This document shows, in pieces, positions 25,501 to 32,635 of a stretch of 64,000 bases of DNA. Source of the DNA: Oscillospiraceae bacterium. Its GTDB lineage: Bacteria > Bacillota > Clostridia > Oscillospirales > CAG-272. Each line of letters starts with the position of its first letter. The first letter of the stretch is position 1. The translations under genes were made by a program, and so were the position numbers. The notes beneath the pieces are model-generated. The model was not told the DNA's origin and did no database searches. It worked only from the letters and a program-made list of their open reading frames with translations. The stretch spans positions 1 to 64,000 of the forward strand of contig SVQK01000044.1 in NCBI GenBank assembly GCA_015065385.1. The letters run 5' to 3'.

Positions 25501-25958
25501 CGGATGTTCCTCGGCCGCGCCGTCTCGACCAGATAGCGGAGGGGATCGAAGGTCAGAGTCCCCGCGGTGGAAAGGGCCTGCGAGACGGGGAAGAGGTCGC
25601 TGTCATAGAGCGCGTCTCCGGCGGTACGGACCTGAAAGAAGATCGCGTTCAGCCGGTTTTCCTCCATGACGGAGAGGATCTCGTCGAGCTCCGCCCGCAG
25701 CTCGTCCGCCGAGAGATCGGTTCGGGAGGGATAATCCAGATTCCAGACGGAGGCGATCCAGACGCCGCGCAGCTCGGAATCCGGGTCGATCAGGTGTCCG
25801 GCCTCGACGCTCGGCACGGGGGACGGTTCGGCGGGATTGGAGGTCACGGGGAGCTCCTTTCTGCGGCAGGAGGAAAAAAGGATCGGGATCAGACAAAAAA
25901 GCGCAAGGAGCGCGGCAAGGGCGGAAAGTGAAGGTGGGAGGCGGCGTTTCTTCGGCAT
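22524..25958 (-). CDS. GHL10 (DUF187) glycosidase-like / N-acetylmuramoyl-L-alanine amidase fusion lipoprotein
   Basis: A 1144-residue lipoprotein (lipobox LFSSC, C31). Residues ~55-400 are a GHL10/DUF187 TIM barrel (ELRGVWIASVWNLDYPSRTD, NAIFFQVRTAGDALYDSDLF, DGVAFDDYFYPYPV). A beta-sandwich follows (SSPLPGTELDGASTYVMG). An E/P/T/S-rich linker (~750-815, ETESESEAEPETESEGEPE) leads to an amidase_3 domain with its zinc ligands in VLDAGHGGSDPG, GFSNSEKDINL and CLSLHQNS, and the catalytic Glu in ALIEVGFM. It should act on peptidoglycan outside the cell. The start at 25958 is chosen for AAAGGA 6 nt upstream; the longer track start lacks a site. Confidence 0.88.
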   Translation of the reverse strand: MPKKRRLPPSLSALAALLALFCLIPILFSSCRRKELPVTSNPAEPSPVPSVEAGHLIDPDSELRGVWIASVWNLDYPSRTDLSADELRAELDEILSVMEENRLNAIFFQVRTAGDALYDSDLFPVSQALSTAGTLTFDPLRYLVETARPRNIRVFAWVNPLRATLLGTDVSALPAGHPAKEHPEWTVAYADGRLYFDAGLPEVRQFITDGVREIVMKYDVDGVAFDDYFYPYPVNGDDGRQADFGDDKTFRLYGGDFDDRGDWRRDNINRLVGLVHDTVRFIDPECVFGVSPYGVWQNSDGKNGGSDSRSFEAYKSLYCDAPAWIEAGSVDFLSPQIYWDFETDQAPFDTMVRWWNDRLDGTDIKLWVSHACYKYDEPDWPDPAGQLCQQITYARSERSYYGSILYGYDELKRNSRGASDDTKEAFEPEIIYSPTLSNGLGVTVSSPLPGTELDGASTYVMGMSDPYYPLTVDGRKVGRTKSGFFSFVVTLDPGENTFVFEQNGKKYVYTIWFGKKTSAVEETELSEADPDPDPAQEEEELTVLDRLAVTWSYPVTDVMTDEDILWVSCTAPAGSDVTADIGGLVTKLVPLSSPSKEKTEDGWVYISYGANAKLPEAPANYLWDCGPVRFTATHPDSDEPLTRDGIRVRTLGEHAGVPVRAKADYTSLKISRQSSYYSDYTVQSAGMTDLAVAQRDGFYLLRMGGFVAEGDVEELPLDRVDPADFASLFPEPPISEDAEDAPRGEEEPESAGSEPTETEAEPESVSEEEAESPAGPEAEPETESESEAEPETESEGEPETEAEPEPEPEEVITADLYGAMLPGRATVLSGETFNRGRVTEVVFRMDSDAAPPYNGTVEDGSFVLTFYSVNGTRSAAPSVSSNPLFDSVEILPFSDRVRYVFPLRDVLNFYGFDLEYRESGETVLILRNPYAADLKSDTPLDGIRIVLDAGHGGSDPGAFGPLRANSSLTDNASDAPGFSNSEKDINLALTLAAAEKLSSLGADVILTREEDVTFDTLSRAELLETLEPDLCLSLHQNSMGYSSDITKIRGTLGLFCEAGGQLLADCVGRSVASALYRNYRGTSWQALAMCRNPKFPQALIEVGFMTSVEEYETMTSEAGIERGAQGIADGVMMYFERMAEYAGQ

Positions 25959-26025
25959 GGGAGTTCCTTTCGGCATCTGTCCGGATTCCGGACGGAGGGA
26001 CAGGTTTCGACAACATTCCACTTTA

Positions 26026-26054
26026 ATTTTATCACAGACGCCCCCTCATTGCAA
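26026..26054 (-). promoter_or_regulatory. Promoter of the GHL10-amidase gene
   Basis: Minus-strand TTGCAA, 17 nt, TAAAAT, about 70 bp before the chosen ATG. Confidence 0.65.
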
Positions 26055-26123
26055 GGGGAGGCGGAAAAGAGCCCGGTTTTTTTCCATGCGTATGCGCCGC
26101 TTTCCTCCCGTATGCGGGGAATG

Positions 26124-26154
26124 AAAAAAAGGAGGTTCCCGCGCGGGAGCCTCC
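26124..26154 (-). terminator. Terminator after the M23 peptidase gene
   Basis: On the minus strand GGAGGCTCCCGCGCGGGAACCTCC forms a near-perfect hairpin followed by seven T residues. Confidence 0.85.
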
Positions 26155-26215
26155 GGAATCGCCGGAAAAGCGGAAAGAGGGCGATCCGCTCCGAACCGCC
26201 CTTTGTTCTGTTTTT

Positions 26216-27097
26216 TCAGTCCTCCGTCACGTCCGACAGCCAGACGACGTCCATATACTCGGCGGGATCGACCGCCTTGCCGTCCACGGCCAGTTCGAAG
26301 TGGAGATGGTTTTCCTCCGCGCTCTCGATGAGGGCTGTCTCGCCGGACGCGCCGATCACCTGCCCCGCGAGCACCTTGTCCCCGGCTTTGGAGATGTTCG
26401 CGCTTTCCTCGCTCAGCCCCGCGTACCGGGTCACGGCTCCCCCGCTGTGTCCGAGCGTCACGGTCCAGCCCATCATGGGATCCTTGGCGACGGATACGAC
26501 CGTTCCGCCGGCGGCGGCCAGAACCGGCGTCCCGGGCGCGCAGGCAAAGTCGATCCCGCCGTGGGTGCGGTAGTCGTCCATGGTTGCGGAGAACACGGGC
26601 ACGGCGAGCGAACAGCCCTTCACCGCCACGGCGTTTTCAAGCGGAGGGCGGAAGGTGGGGAGCAGCTCGTCCGTGAGGTCGGCGGAGGTGGGAACGGCGG
26701 CGGTGTCCCGGTCGGCCTCGGATCCCGCTCCGACTCCGGATCCGGCTTTTCCGTCGGGCGTTTTCTCCACGGAGTTCATTTCGGCTGTCGGGGCCAGACG
26801 CTCGTCAAAGCCCTCGTCCTCCTCTGTTTCACCGGCGGCAGGCGCAAAGGAAGGGGCGGTCTTGCCGTCGCTCTTACCGTTGTCGTCGGAGGGCGCGGGG
26901 GATTTTGCCGGGGCGGAGCTTTCGTCCTCCCTGTCCCGTCCGCCGTTCCATGTCTCCCCCACGGGAGGTTCGTCCGCCGGGGGCTTGGCTTTCCGGTTCG
27001 CGCCGGAGGTGATGGCGATGAGGGCGATCAGGGAGGCGATGAGGATGATGAGGGATGCCGTCAGGATGCGGTTCTGCTTCTTCGCGTTGGTGGTCAT
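26216..27097 (-). CDS. Membrane-anchored M23 metallopeptidase (LytM-type; SpoIIQ-like layout)
   Basis: A 293-residue protein with a short cytosolic end, one membrane helix (ILTASLIILIASLIALIAIT), a Pro/Glu/Ser-rich linker and a C-terminal M23 domain. The zinc-site motifs are intact: HGGIDFACAPGTPV (HxxxD) and ENHLHFELAVDGK (HxH). The target would be peptidoglycan peptide bridges. The architecture matches SpoIIQ, the forespore protein of engulfment, and the window also has a SpoVM-like gene, but a general cell-wall role is just as possible. The start at 27097 has GAAGGA upstream. Confidence 0.85.
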   Translation of the reverse strand: MTTNAKKQNRILTASLIILIASLIALIAITSGANRKAKPPADEPPVGETWNGGRDREDESSAPAKSPAPSDDNGKSDGKTAPSFAPAAGETEEDEGFDERLAPTAEMNSVEKTPDGKAGSGVGAGSEADRDTAAVPTSADLTDELLPTFRPPLENAVAVKGCSLAVPVFSATMDDYRTHGGIDFACAPGTPVLAAAGGTVVSVAKDPMMGWTVTLGHSGGAVTRYAGLSEESANISKAGDKVLAGQVIGASGETALIESAEENHLHFELAVDGKAVDPAEYMDVVWLSDVTED

Positions 27098-27210
27098 GAG
27101 ATATCCTTCCTTCTGTCTGTGGATTGGTCGGGAGTATTGTGGACAGAAGGAGGCCGCATTATGCACGGAACCGGGAACAAAAACGAAAACGGAGGGAAAC
27201 GCGGCGGATC

Positions 27211-28194
27211 TTAACCTTTCCGGAACGCTTCGGGATCCACATACTCGTGGCGGATCTCCCCGACTCCGTTTTCCGTGATCCGGAGCACCGTTCCGCCGTT
27301 CAGGGAGGGCTCCCAGTAACAGCCCGCGCCCGCCTTGAGGCTGTAGACAAAGGCCACGCCGCGATGGCGGATCACGGTGTTGTTGACGTGGTCGTGTCCG
27401 GCGATCAGGGTCTTCGTGAGGCCGCCCTCGAGGATCGCGCCGAACATCCCCTCGTCGGCGGGATAGCTGCAGATCCCCTCGTGGCGCACGCCGAAGGACG
27501 ATTCATATCCCGGATTCCAGACCTCGTCCCCGTCGGCCTGCGCGGGAGTTATCGCTTTCCGGTCGATCCCGGGCTTTTCCGCCGCCGCGTGCGCTTCCCG
27601 GTAGGCATAGATCGGGATGTGCATGAGAAGCGCGGCGTCGCGGCATCCGTCCTCTTTCAGCGCGGCGATCTGTTCCCGATACCACGCGATCTGCTCCGGC
27701 CAGAGCTTCGCCCACTCCATGCTCTCCTCGCCCTTTTCGTTCACATACGGCGCGCGGTCGTGCGAGTCCATGACGATGATCCCTTCCACGGGGCGGCCGT
27801 TTTCCTCGATCCGGATCACGAAGTTGCCGTTGCCGAGATTCGCCGGGCCGCGCTCGTAGAGGCAGAGCGGGCGGGTCAGGTACCGCTTCACCACGGATTC
27901 GATATAGTCCGCGCCTCCCTGATTGTCGTGATTGCCCCACATGACGGTCCACGGGATCCCGAAGGAGTCGAGCAGGTCGGCCAAGGCGTCGTAGGCGAGA
28001 TCGTCTCCGGCCCACGCGAGATCCCCCGATACGGTGATGAGATCGGGCTTCACGCGGCGGCAGAGTTCCGTGACGGTCCCCTCGAGAATGGCGCGGTTCG
28101 GGTGTCCCTCGGCCCACTCCCCGTCGCCGAGCTGGGGATCGGAGAGGTTGAGCAGGATGAAGTCCTTCCCGGGCGTTTTTTTCAGTGCGAACAT
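27211..28194 (-). CDS. Metallophosphoesterase (calcineurin-like)
   Basis: A 327-residue soluble protein with the metal-binding blocks of the calcineurin-like superfamily: NLSDPQLGDG (block I), TVSGDLAWAGDD (II), VMWGNHDNQGG (III), LLMHIPIYAY and AGHDHVNN (IV-V). The start MFALKKTPGKDF has GGAGG upstream and lies after the promoter; the ORF track start is too far upstream. The substrate is unknown; relatives include purple acid phosphatase-like and phosphodiesterase enzymes. Confidence 0.85.
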   Translation of the reverse strand: MFALKKTPGKDFILLNLSDPQLGDGEWAEGHPNRAILEGTVTELCRRVKPDLITVSGDLAWAGDDLAYDALADLLDSFGIPWTVMWGNHDNQGGADYIESVVKRYLTRPLCLYERGPANLGNGNFVIRIEENGRPVEGIIVMDSHDRAPYVNEKGEESMEWAKLWPEQIAWYREQIAALKEDGCRDAALLMHIPIYAYREAHAAAEKPGIDRKAITPAQADGDEVWNPGYESSFGVRHEGICSYPADEGMFGAILEGGLTKTLIAGHDHVNNTVIRHRGVAFVYSLKAGAGCYWEPSLNGGTVLRITENGVGEIRHEYVDPEAFRKG

Positions 28195-28231
28195 GGCAGG
28201 ATGCCTCCCGTTCTGATTTGGAATCGGCTCT

Positions 28232-28260
28232 ATTATAGCAAACTCCGCGCGGAATGTCAA
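28232..28260 (-). promoter_or_regulatory. Promoter of the metallophosphoesterase gene
   Basis: Minus-strand TTGACA, 17 nt, TATAAT with a TGC extended -10. It is divergent to the promoter at 28294-28323 with 33 bp between the -35 boxes. Confidence 0.85.
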
Positions 28261-28293
28261 AGGGGCAGAGGAAAAAGCACTCTCTCCGGGAGC

Positions 28294-28323
28294 TTGACAG
28301 GGCAGCGGGGCGCGTGCTATAAT
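28294..28323 (+). promoter_or_regulatory. Promoter of the tandem-domain lipoprotein gene
   Basis: TTGACA, 18 nt, TATAAT preceded by TGC. The first ATG at 28329 lies at about the transcript start, so the ATG at 28362 is preferred. Confidence 0.8.
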
Positions 28324-28361
28324 GAAGGATGAAAAACACATTCCGAGGAGTTCTCCGATCC

Positions 28362-29909
28362 ATGAAGCCCATCGCCTCCCGCGTCCTCACCGTCCTGCTC
28401 TGCGCCCTTCTGCTGTCGTCCTGTGCCGTGAATCTGAGACCGTCAGACCCGTTTTCGGATGCCGAAACCGTTCCGACTGTTCCGGACGTTCAGTCGGATC
28501 AGAACACGCCCGATCCCGTACCGGAACCGGACCAGGAATCGGAGACCGAGGCGGAGGAGACCGAATCCGCGGAAACGGATCCCCCCGAATCTCCGGAGAA
28601 CGGGACGGAGGAGCCCGAAACGGAGCCGAACGTACCGGAGACTGCCGAACCCGAAGCGCATGAAGAAGCGGGGGAACCCGAAACTCGGGAGACGGAAGCG
28701 CGGGATCCGGAACCCGAAAAGACCGATCCGCCCGAACCGGAGCAGTCCGAGCCCGAAGCGGAACCGGAGCCCGATCCAGAGCCTTCCGCAGAATGGACCT
28801 TCGGCACGCGCGAGGGGGACGTCTGGCGGAACGAGGCGGCGGGAGTGCGGTTCGTGCTGCCCGGGGACGACTGGATCTTCGCGGGAGAAGCGGAGCTGGA
28901 CGCCGCCAACAGGGAACTGCCCGAAGGGACGCTTTACGACATGCAGGCGGTTTCGGAGGCCGGATCCAGTGTGCTGGTTATGGCGCGGCGGGTGCCGGAT
29001 CCGGAGGACGGAGAGGAGCCCGTGACCCTCGCGGAATACGCGGCGATTCTGTCCGACGGGATGACGGAGAGCGGCGGGGAAGAGGCGTCGATCCGCGCGG
29101 GGGAACCCGAAACCGCGGACTTCGCCGGTTCCTCATGGCTCCGGGTGGAATACGGCATGACGTGGTTCGGGACCTATGAGAGCCGGAGCGTGTGGTACAC
29201 CCGGGAGGAGGACGGCTGGTTCCTGACCGTTGCGGTAACGGCCTCCCCGGCGGACTGGCTCGACGCGGACGGGATCCTCTCGATGCTTACCGCCGCCGAC
29301 GTTCCACTGCCCGTGAAGCCGGAGAAGCCCGCCGAGCCCGAGCCCGAGCCTCCCCGGTTCCGCTGGGGGAGCGACTCCGTAGAGAATGGCGTCTACCGAA
29401 ACGAATTTGCCGGTATCACGGTGCGGGCGGCGGACGGCTGGACGTTCATGAGCGAAAAGGAGCTGGCGAAGCGGAATGACCTCCATGTGGCGGCGGATGC
29501 GGACAGCGCGGCCATCGCGGAGGCGGAGGATAAGGAGAACGCGCGCTGCGTCATGCGTCTTTCCAGCGCGGACGGCGCGGCGATGGAGCTGTCCTTCATC
29601 CGGCTGGACACCTTCGGCGCGGAGGGAGACTGGGAGAAATACGCCTCCTTCCTCGCGGAAAGCCTGATCGAAAGCGGGGAAAAGGCCGGATTCACCATGA
29701 GCGCGACCGACGGGGAATGGGCGGAGATGGCCGGGCAGCGCTGGTTCGCGCGGATCGTCACGTTTTCGAGCGGCGGATACGCGGTGGGACAGCAGATGCT
29801 TCTGTGGCGTCCCGTCGGAGGCGAGCTTGCGGAGCTGACGCTGGACAACGGCGTCTGGACCGACCGTTCGCTCTCCTCCATGCTTTCCATGATCGGAACT
29901 GCGGAATAA
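28362..29909 (+). CDS. Lipoprotein with acidic linker and two tandem homologous domains
   Basis: A 515-residue lipoprotein (MKPIASRVLTVLLCALLLSSC, lipidation at C21). A ~125-residue linker of Glu, Pro, Thr and Asp follows (EPEQSEPEAEPEPDPEP). Two related domains come next, each starting with the same pattern: VWRNEAAGVRFVLPGDDWIF and VYRNEFAGITVRAADGWTFM, each with a later LAEYAAILSDGM or YASFLAESLIESG segment. They look like a duplicated PsbP/PrkC-sensor-like alpha-beta unit; I do not recognise a named family. GAGGAG lies 11 nt before the chosen ATG. Confidence 0.78.
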   Translation: MKPIASRVLTVLLCALLLSSCAVNLRPSDPFSDAETVPTVPDVQSDQNTPDPVPEPDQESETEAEETESAETDPPESPENGTEEPETEPNVPETAEPEAHEEAGEPETRETEARDPEPEKTDPPEPEQSEPEAEPEPDPEPSAEWTFGTREGDVWRNEAAGVRFVLPGDDWIFAGEAELDAANRELPEGTLYDMQAVSEAGSSVLVMARRVPDPEDGEEPVTLAEYAAILSDGMTESGGEEASIRAGEPETADFAGSSWLRVEYGMTWFGTYESRSVWYTREEDGWFLTVAVTASPADWLDADGILSMLTAADVPLPVKPEKPAEPEPEPPRFRWGSDSVENGVYRNEFAGITVRAADGWTFMSEKELAKRNDLHVAADADSAAIAEAEDKENARCVMRLSSADGAAMELSFIRLDTFGAEGDWEKYASFLAESLIESGEKAGFTMSATDGEWAEMAGQRWFARIVTFSSGGYAVGQQMLLWRPVGGELAELTLDNGVWTDRSLSSMLSMIGTAE

Positions 29910-29913
29910 AAAA

Positions 29914-29957
29914 GACCGCGCGGTGTCTCCCGGAAAAGGAGGCCGCGCGGATTTTGT
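29914..29957. terminator. Bidirectional terminator between convergent genes
   Basis: CCGCGCGG...CCGCGCGG (self-complementary arms) with TTTT on the plus side and the complement of AAAAAA on the minus side. It serves both the lipoprotein gene and the convergent gene at 29970. Confidence 0.75.
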
Positions 29958-29969
29958 CTGTCTGCGGGA

Positions 29970-30677
29970 TTATTTCGTGAAGCCGGGGAAGAAGAGACCG
30001 CGGGAGATCTTTCTCGGCAGGACGTTTTCGGATTCCTTGTCCGCGGAGGAGATCACCGGGGGGGTCTGACCGACGGGGACGACTTCCGCCGAACCGTAGG
30101 ACAGGACGGGCTCGCCGAGGTCGGGACGGATCAGCAGGCATTCGCCGAAGGTGAAGCCGGTTTCCGACGCGCTCGTGAATTCGATCTTGTAGAAGGCGTA
30201 TTTTTCAGCCTTTTCCCAGCCGCCCTCGGGTTCGGTGATGTTGAGGATGCGCCAGTCGCCGGTCCTCACGACGGGAAGGGCGAAGGAGAGGGGCGTCCAT
30301 TCCTTCTCGGTGGAATCGTTCGTGCCCCAGACCCGGACGGTCAGCTGCGCCTCGTTCTCGGAAGAGGTGATGAGCGCGACGGCGGAAAGCGCGGTCGGGA
30401 ATCCGGTGGCGGCGCGGAGGACGACGGAGGTCCCTTCGCCCTTCAGGTCCACATCGACGGAGGTGTCCGCCTTGCCGTCGAACAGCGGGGAGGTGTCGGC
30501 GGTGAAATCGGCGACGGACGAGGTCACGGCGACGGGCGCCATTCCTTTCGCCACGACGGGAATGGGCTCGGCCTGCTTGAGAAGCGCGGGAGAGGCGTCG
30601 GTGAACACGGCGGACGCGGACGTCGCCATGAGAAACGCGGCGGCTGCGGCGGTGAGGGTGCGGAACAGGGTTTTCAT
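29970..30677 (-). CDS. Secreted protein, discoidin-like beta-sandwich
   Basis: A 235-residue protein with a signal peptide (MKTLFRTLTAAAAAFLMATSASA). The mature part (SPLFDGKADTSVDVDLKGEG..., LTVRVWGTNDSTEKEWTPLSF, GDWRILNITE, KYAFYKIEFTSASETGFTFGECLL) follows the strand order of an F5/8C (discoidin) carbohydrate-binding domain. A conserved-looking tail, RKISRGLFFPGFTK, ends the chain. It may bind glycans at the cell surface or in the medium. It has its own promoter. Function is inferred from the fold pattern only. Confidence 0.65.
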   Translation of the reverse strand: MKTLFRTLTAAAAAFLMATSASAVFTDASPALLKQAEPIPVVAKGMAPVAVTSSVADFTADTSPLFDGKADTSVDVDLKGEGTSVVLRAATGFPTALSAVALITSSENEAQLTVRVWGTNDSTEKEWTPLSFALPVVRTGDWRILNITEPEGGWEKAEKYAFYKIEFTSASETGFTFGECLLIRPDLGEPVLSYGSAEVVPVGQTPPVISSADKESENVLPRKISRGLFFPGFTK

Positions 30678-30717
30678 GATGCGGATAAAACCTCCGAGAT
30701 TTGTTTGATTTTGTCCT

Positions 30718-30746
30718 ATCATAGCACATTTTTTCCGTTTTTGCAA
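30718..30746 (-). promoter_or_regulatory. Promoter of the discoidin-like gene
   Basis: Minus-strand TTGCAA, 17 nt, TATGAT with TGC before it. Confidence 0.65.
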
Positions 30747-30831
30747 GAGAGCGGACGGAAATGTAATATTGTTGCACGCGGATTTCGGAGGGCGGAGCCG
30801 TGTAAACGATTTGTAAATTTCCGCCCCGGCG

Positions 30832-30860
30832 GCTGACGCCCGCTTTGGGGAATGCTATAA
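30832..30860 (+). promoter_or_regulatory. Promoter of the DUF1643 gene
   Basis: CTGACG, 17 nt, TATAAT with TGC before it. It places the start codon at 30893 and not at the track's 30845. Confidence 0.6.
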
Positions 30861-30892
30861 TAAACGAAATCAACGGTCGGGAGGTCGGGATC

Positions 30893-31510
30893 ATGGGCCA
30901 TATTCCGAAATCGGACACAGCCTCCATTCCGGTGCTGTCCTTCGAGGAGGCGCTGGAGCGGAGGGAAGAGAGCGCGGCGTACGACCGGGAACGCTGGCTG
31001 TATGTCCCGGATTTTTACTCCGAATACCGGTACATACTGGGCACGCGAGGGAGCCGTCCCCTCATCGCCGTGGGGATCAATCCCTCCACCGCCGCCCCCG
31101 ACGCTCTGGACAACACGCTCAAATCCGTGGAGCGGATCGCGCTCGCAAACGGGTACGACAGCTTTCTCATGTTCAACGTCTACGCCCAGCGCGCCACCGA
31201 TCCGGACGCCATGGAACGGGAGCTCAATCCGATCCTGCACCGGGAGAACATGAAGGCGTTTTCCTATCTGCTGGATCTGGCCGGTGAGACGCCGGACGTC
31301 TGGGCGGCATGGGGGACCATCATTCTCAAGCGTCCGTGGCTGGCGGACTGCGTGCGGGACATGGCAGCCATCGGACGGGAGCGGGGCGCGCGCTGGTTCA
31401 CCTGCGGAGCGAGATCCAAAAAGGGAGGCCATCCCCACCATCCCCTCTACCTGAAAAAAGACGCCCCCCTCGAACCCTTCGACGCGGACGCCTATCTGAA
31501 TACTCTCTGA
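30893..31510 (+). CDS. DUF1643 family protein
   Basis: A 205-residue cytosolic protein with the DUF1643 core: RPLIAVGINPSTAAPDALDNTLKSVERIALANGYDSFLMFNVYAQRATDPDAM, then DVWAAWGTIILKRPWL and a C-terminal GGHPHHPLYLK. The family is widespread but has no agreed function; the INPSTA...D segment is reminiscent of DNA-glycosylase/uracil-DNA-glycosylase-like folds. GGGAGG lies upstream of the ATG at 30893. Confidence 0.82.
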   Translation: MGHIPKSDTASIPVLSFEEALERREESAAYDRERWLYVPDFYSEYRYILGTRGSRPLIAVGINPSTAAPDALDNTLKSVERIALANGYDSFLMFNVYAQRATDPDAMERELNPILHRENMKAFSYLLDLAGETPDVWAAWGTIILKRPWLADCVRDMAAIGRERGARWFTCGARSKKGGHPHHPLYLKKDAPLEPFDADAYLNTL

Positions 31511-31521
31511 GAAAGATTAAA

Positions 31522-31543
31522 ATTCGATAAGAATATATCGAAT
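31522..31543. promoter_or_regulatory. AT-rich perfect inverted repeat upstream of the ABC transporter promoter
   Basis: ATTCGATA-AGAATA-TATCGAAT is an 8-bp perfect inverted repeat 15 bp before the -35 box, in an AT-rich patch of a GC-rich region. It fits an operator for a dimeric regulator (for example a GntR/YtrA type, which often controls such ABC pairs), though no regulator gene is adjacent. Confidence 0.45.
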
Positions 31544-31558
31544 AACAATAAAAACAGA

Positions 31559-31587
31559 TTGACAAAACAGGAAAACGGCGGTATAAT
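31559..31587 (+). promoter_or_regulatory. Promoter of the ABC transporter operon
   Basis: TTGACA, 17 nt, TATAAT. The ORF track takes the TTG of the -35 box as a start codon, which cannot be right. Confidence 0.85.
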
Positions 31588-31654
31588 AGAGCCATCAGGC
31601 AGCGGCTGGCCGGAGGAATTTTCCCAACGGGAGCCGAAGAAAGGAGCGAATCCA

Positions 31655-32635
31655 TTGAAATCAGATGAAATCCGTCCGCTTGAGGACGAAACCATCCGGA
31701 CGGAAAACCCGCCGTCCGACGCCGAAGACCTCGGAGAACCCGGAGAATCCGAAGGACCCGGGGCGGAATCCGTTTCCGAAGAGGAGAGCGGAGGCACGGA
31801 GGAAAAGCCGCGGACCGAAGAGCGGGCGGGCACGGGAGACGAGGTTTTTCCGGCAGCTCCGGCGCATCCCGCGGCGCAGGTTCCTCTCTCCCCTCAGGCG
31901 GCGGAACCGACCGGATCCACACCGGCGCCCGCGGCTCTACCTGCTGTGGGTTGCTATGGACTGACCAAGGTCTACGGCTCGACTCCGGCGCTCGAGGGAC
32001 TCGGGATCGAGCTTCCCGCCGGCAGGATCATCGGCCTGCTCGGTCCGAACGGCAGCGGCAAGACCACGCTCATCAAGATCCTCGCCGGTCTTCTCACGCC
32101 CACGGCCGGGGAGGCGCGGATCTACGGGCAGATCCCCGGGACCGCCACAAAATCCATGGTCTCCTACCTCCCGGAGCGGATGTACTTCGATCCGGGCATG
32201 AAGGTGGAGGAATGCGTCGGCCTGTTCCGGGATTTTTACGCCGACTTCGACGAAGGACGCGCGCGGGCCATGCTGTCCGTTCTGAACGTGCCGACGGACA
32301 AAAAGCTCAAGTCCCTGTCCAAGGGGACGAAAGAAAAGGTGCAGCTCGTGCTGGTCATGTCCCGGCGGGCGAAGCTGTATCTTTTGGACGAGCCCATCGG
32401 TGGCGTGGACCCCGCGGCGCGGGATTTCATCCTGTCCACCATCGTGGCGTCGCATGATCCGGGCGCGACCGTTCTGATCTCCACCCACCTGATCCGCGAC
32501 GTGGAGCCGATCCTCGACGGATTCGTCTTCCTCGGCGGAGGGCGGTGCGTCATGAGCGGGGAGGCGGAGGCTGTGCGGAAGGAATCCGGCAAATCGCTGG
32601 ACGAGCTGTTCCGGGAGGTGTTCAGATGTTTCTGA
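31655..32635 (+). CDS. ABC transporter ATP-binding protein with acidic N-terminal extension
   Basis: Start is a TTG at 31655 with AAAGGAG 8 nt upstream, giving 326 residues. The first ~95 residues are low-complexity and acidic/proline-rich (EDLGEPGESEGPGAESVSEE), then the ATPase begins at AVGCYGLTKVYG. Walker A is GPNGSGKTT, Walker B LYLLDEPIGGVD, and the signature reads LSKGTKEK instead of LSGGQ. The H-loop is STHL. Together with the next gene it forms an ABC-2-like export or sensing transporter. An intrinsically disordered N-terminal tail on such an ATPase is unusual. Confidence 0.88.
   Translation: MKSDEIRPLEDETIRTENPPSDAEDLGEPGESEGPGAESVSEEESGGTEEKPRTEERAGTGDEVFPAAPAHPAAQVPLSPQAAEPTGSTPAPAALPAVGCYGLTKVYGSTPALEGLGIELPAGRIIGLLGPNGSGKTTLIKILAGLLTPTAGEARIYGQIPGTATKSMVSYLPERMYFDPGMKVEECVGLFRDFYADFDEGRARAMLSVLNVPTDKKLKSLSKGTKEKVQLVLVMSRRAKLYLLDEPIGGVDPAARDFILSTIVASHDPGATVLISTHLIRDVEPILDGFVFLGGGRCVMSGEAEAVRKESGKSLDELFREVFRCF

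Noticed and set aside
22854-25931. 1025-aa plus-strand ORF opposite the GHL10-amidase gene
   Set aside because: Antisense shadow; low-complexity Arg/Val/Gly sequence with FRFRLGSGR-like tracts that mirror the acidic linker.
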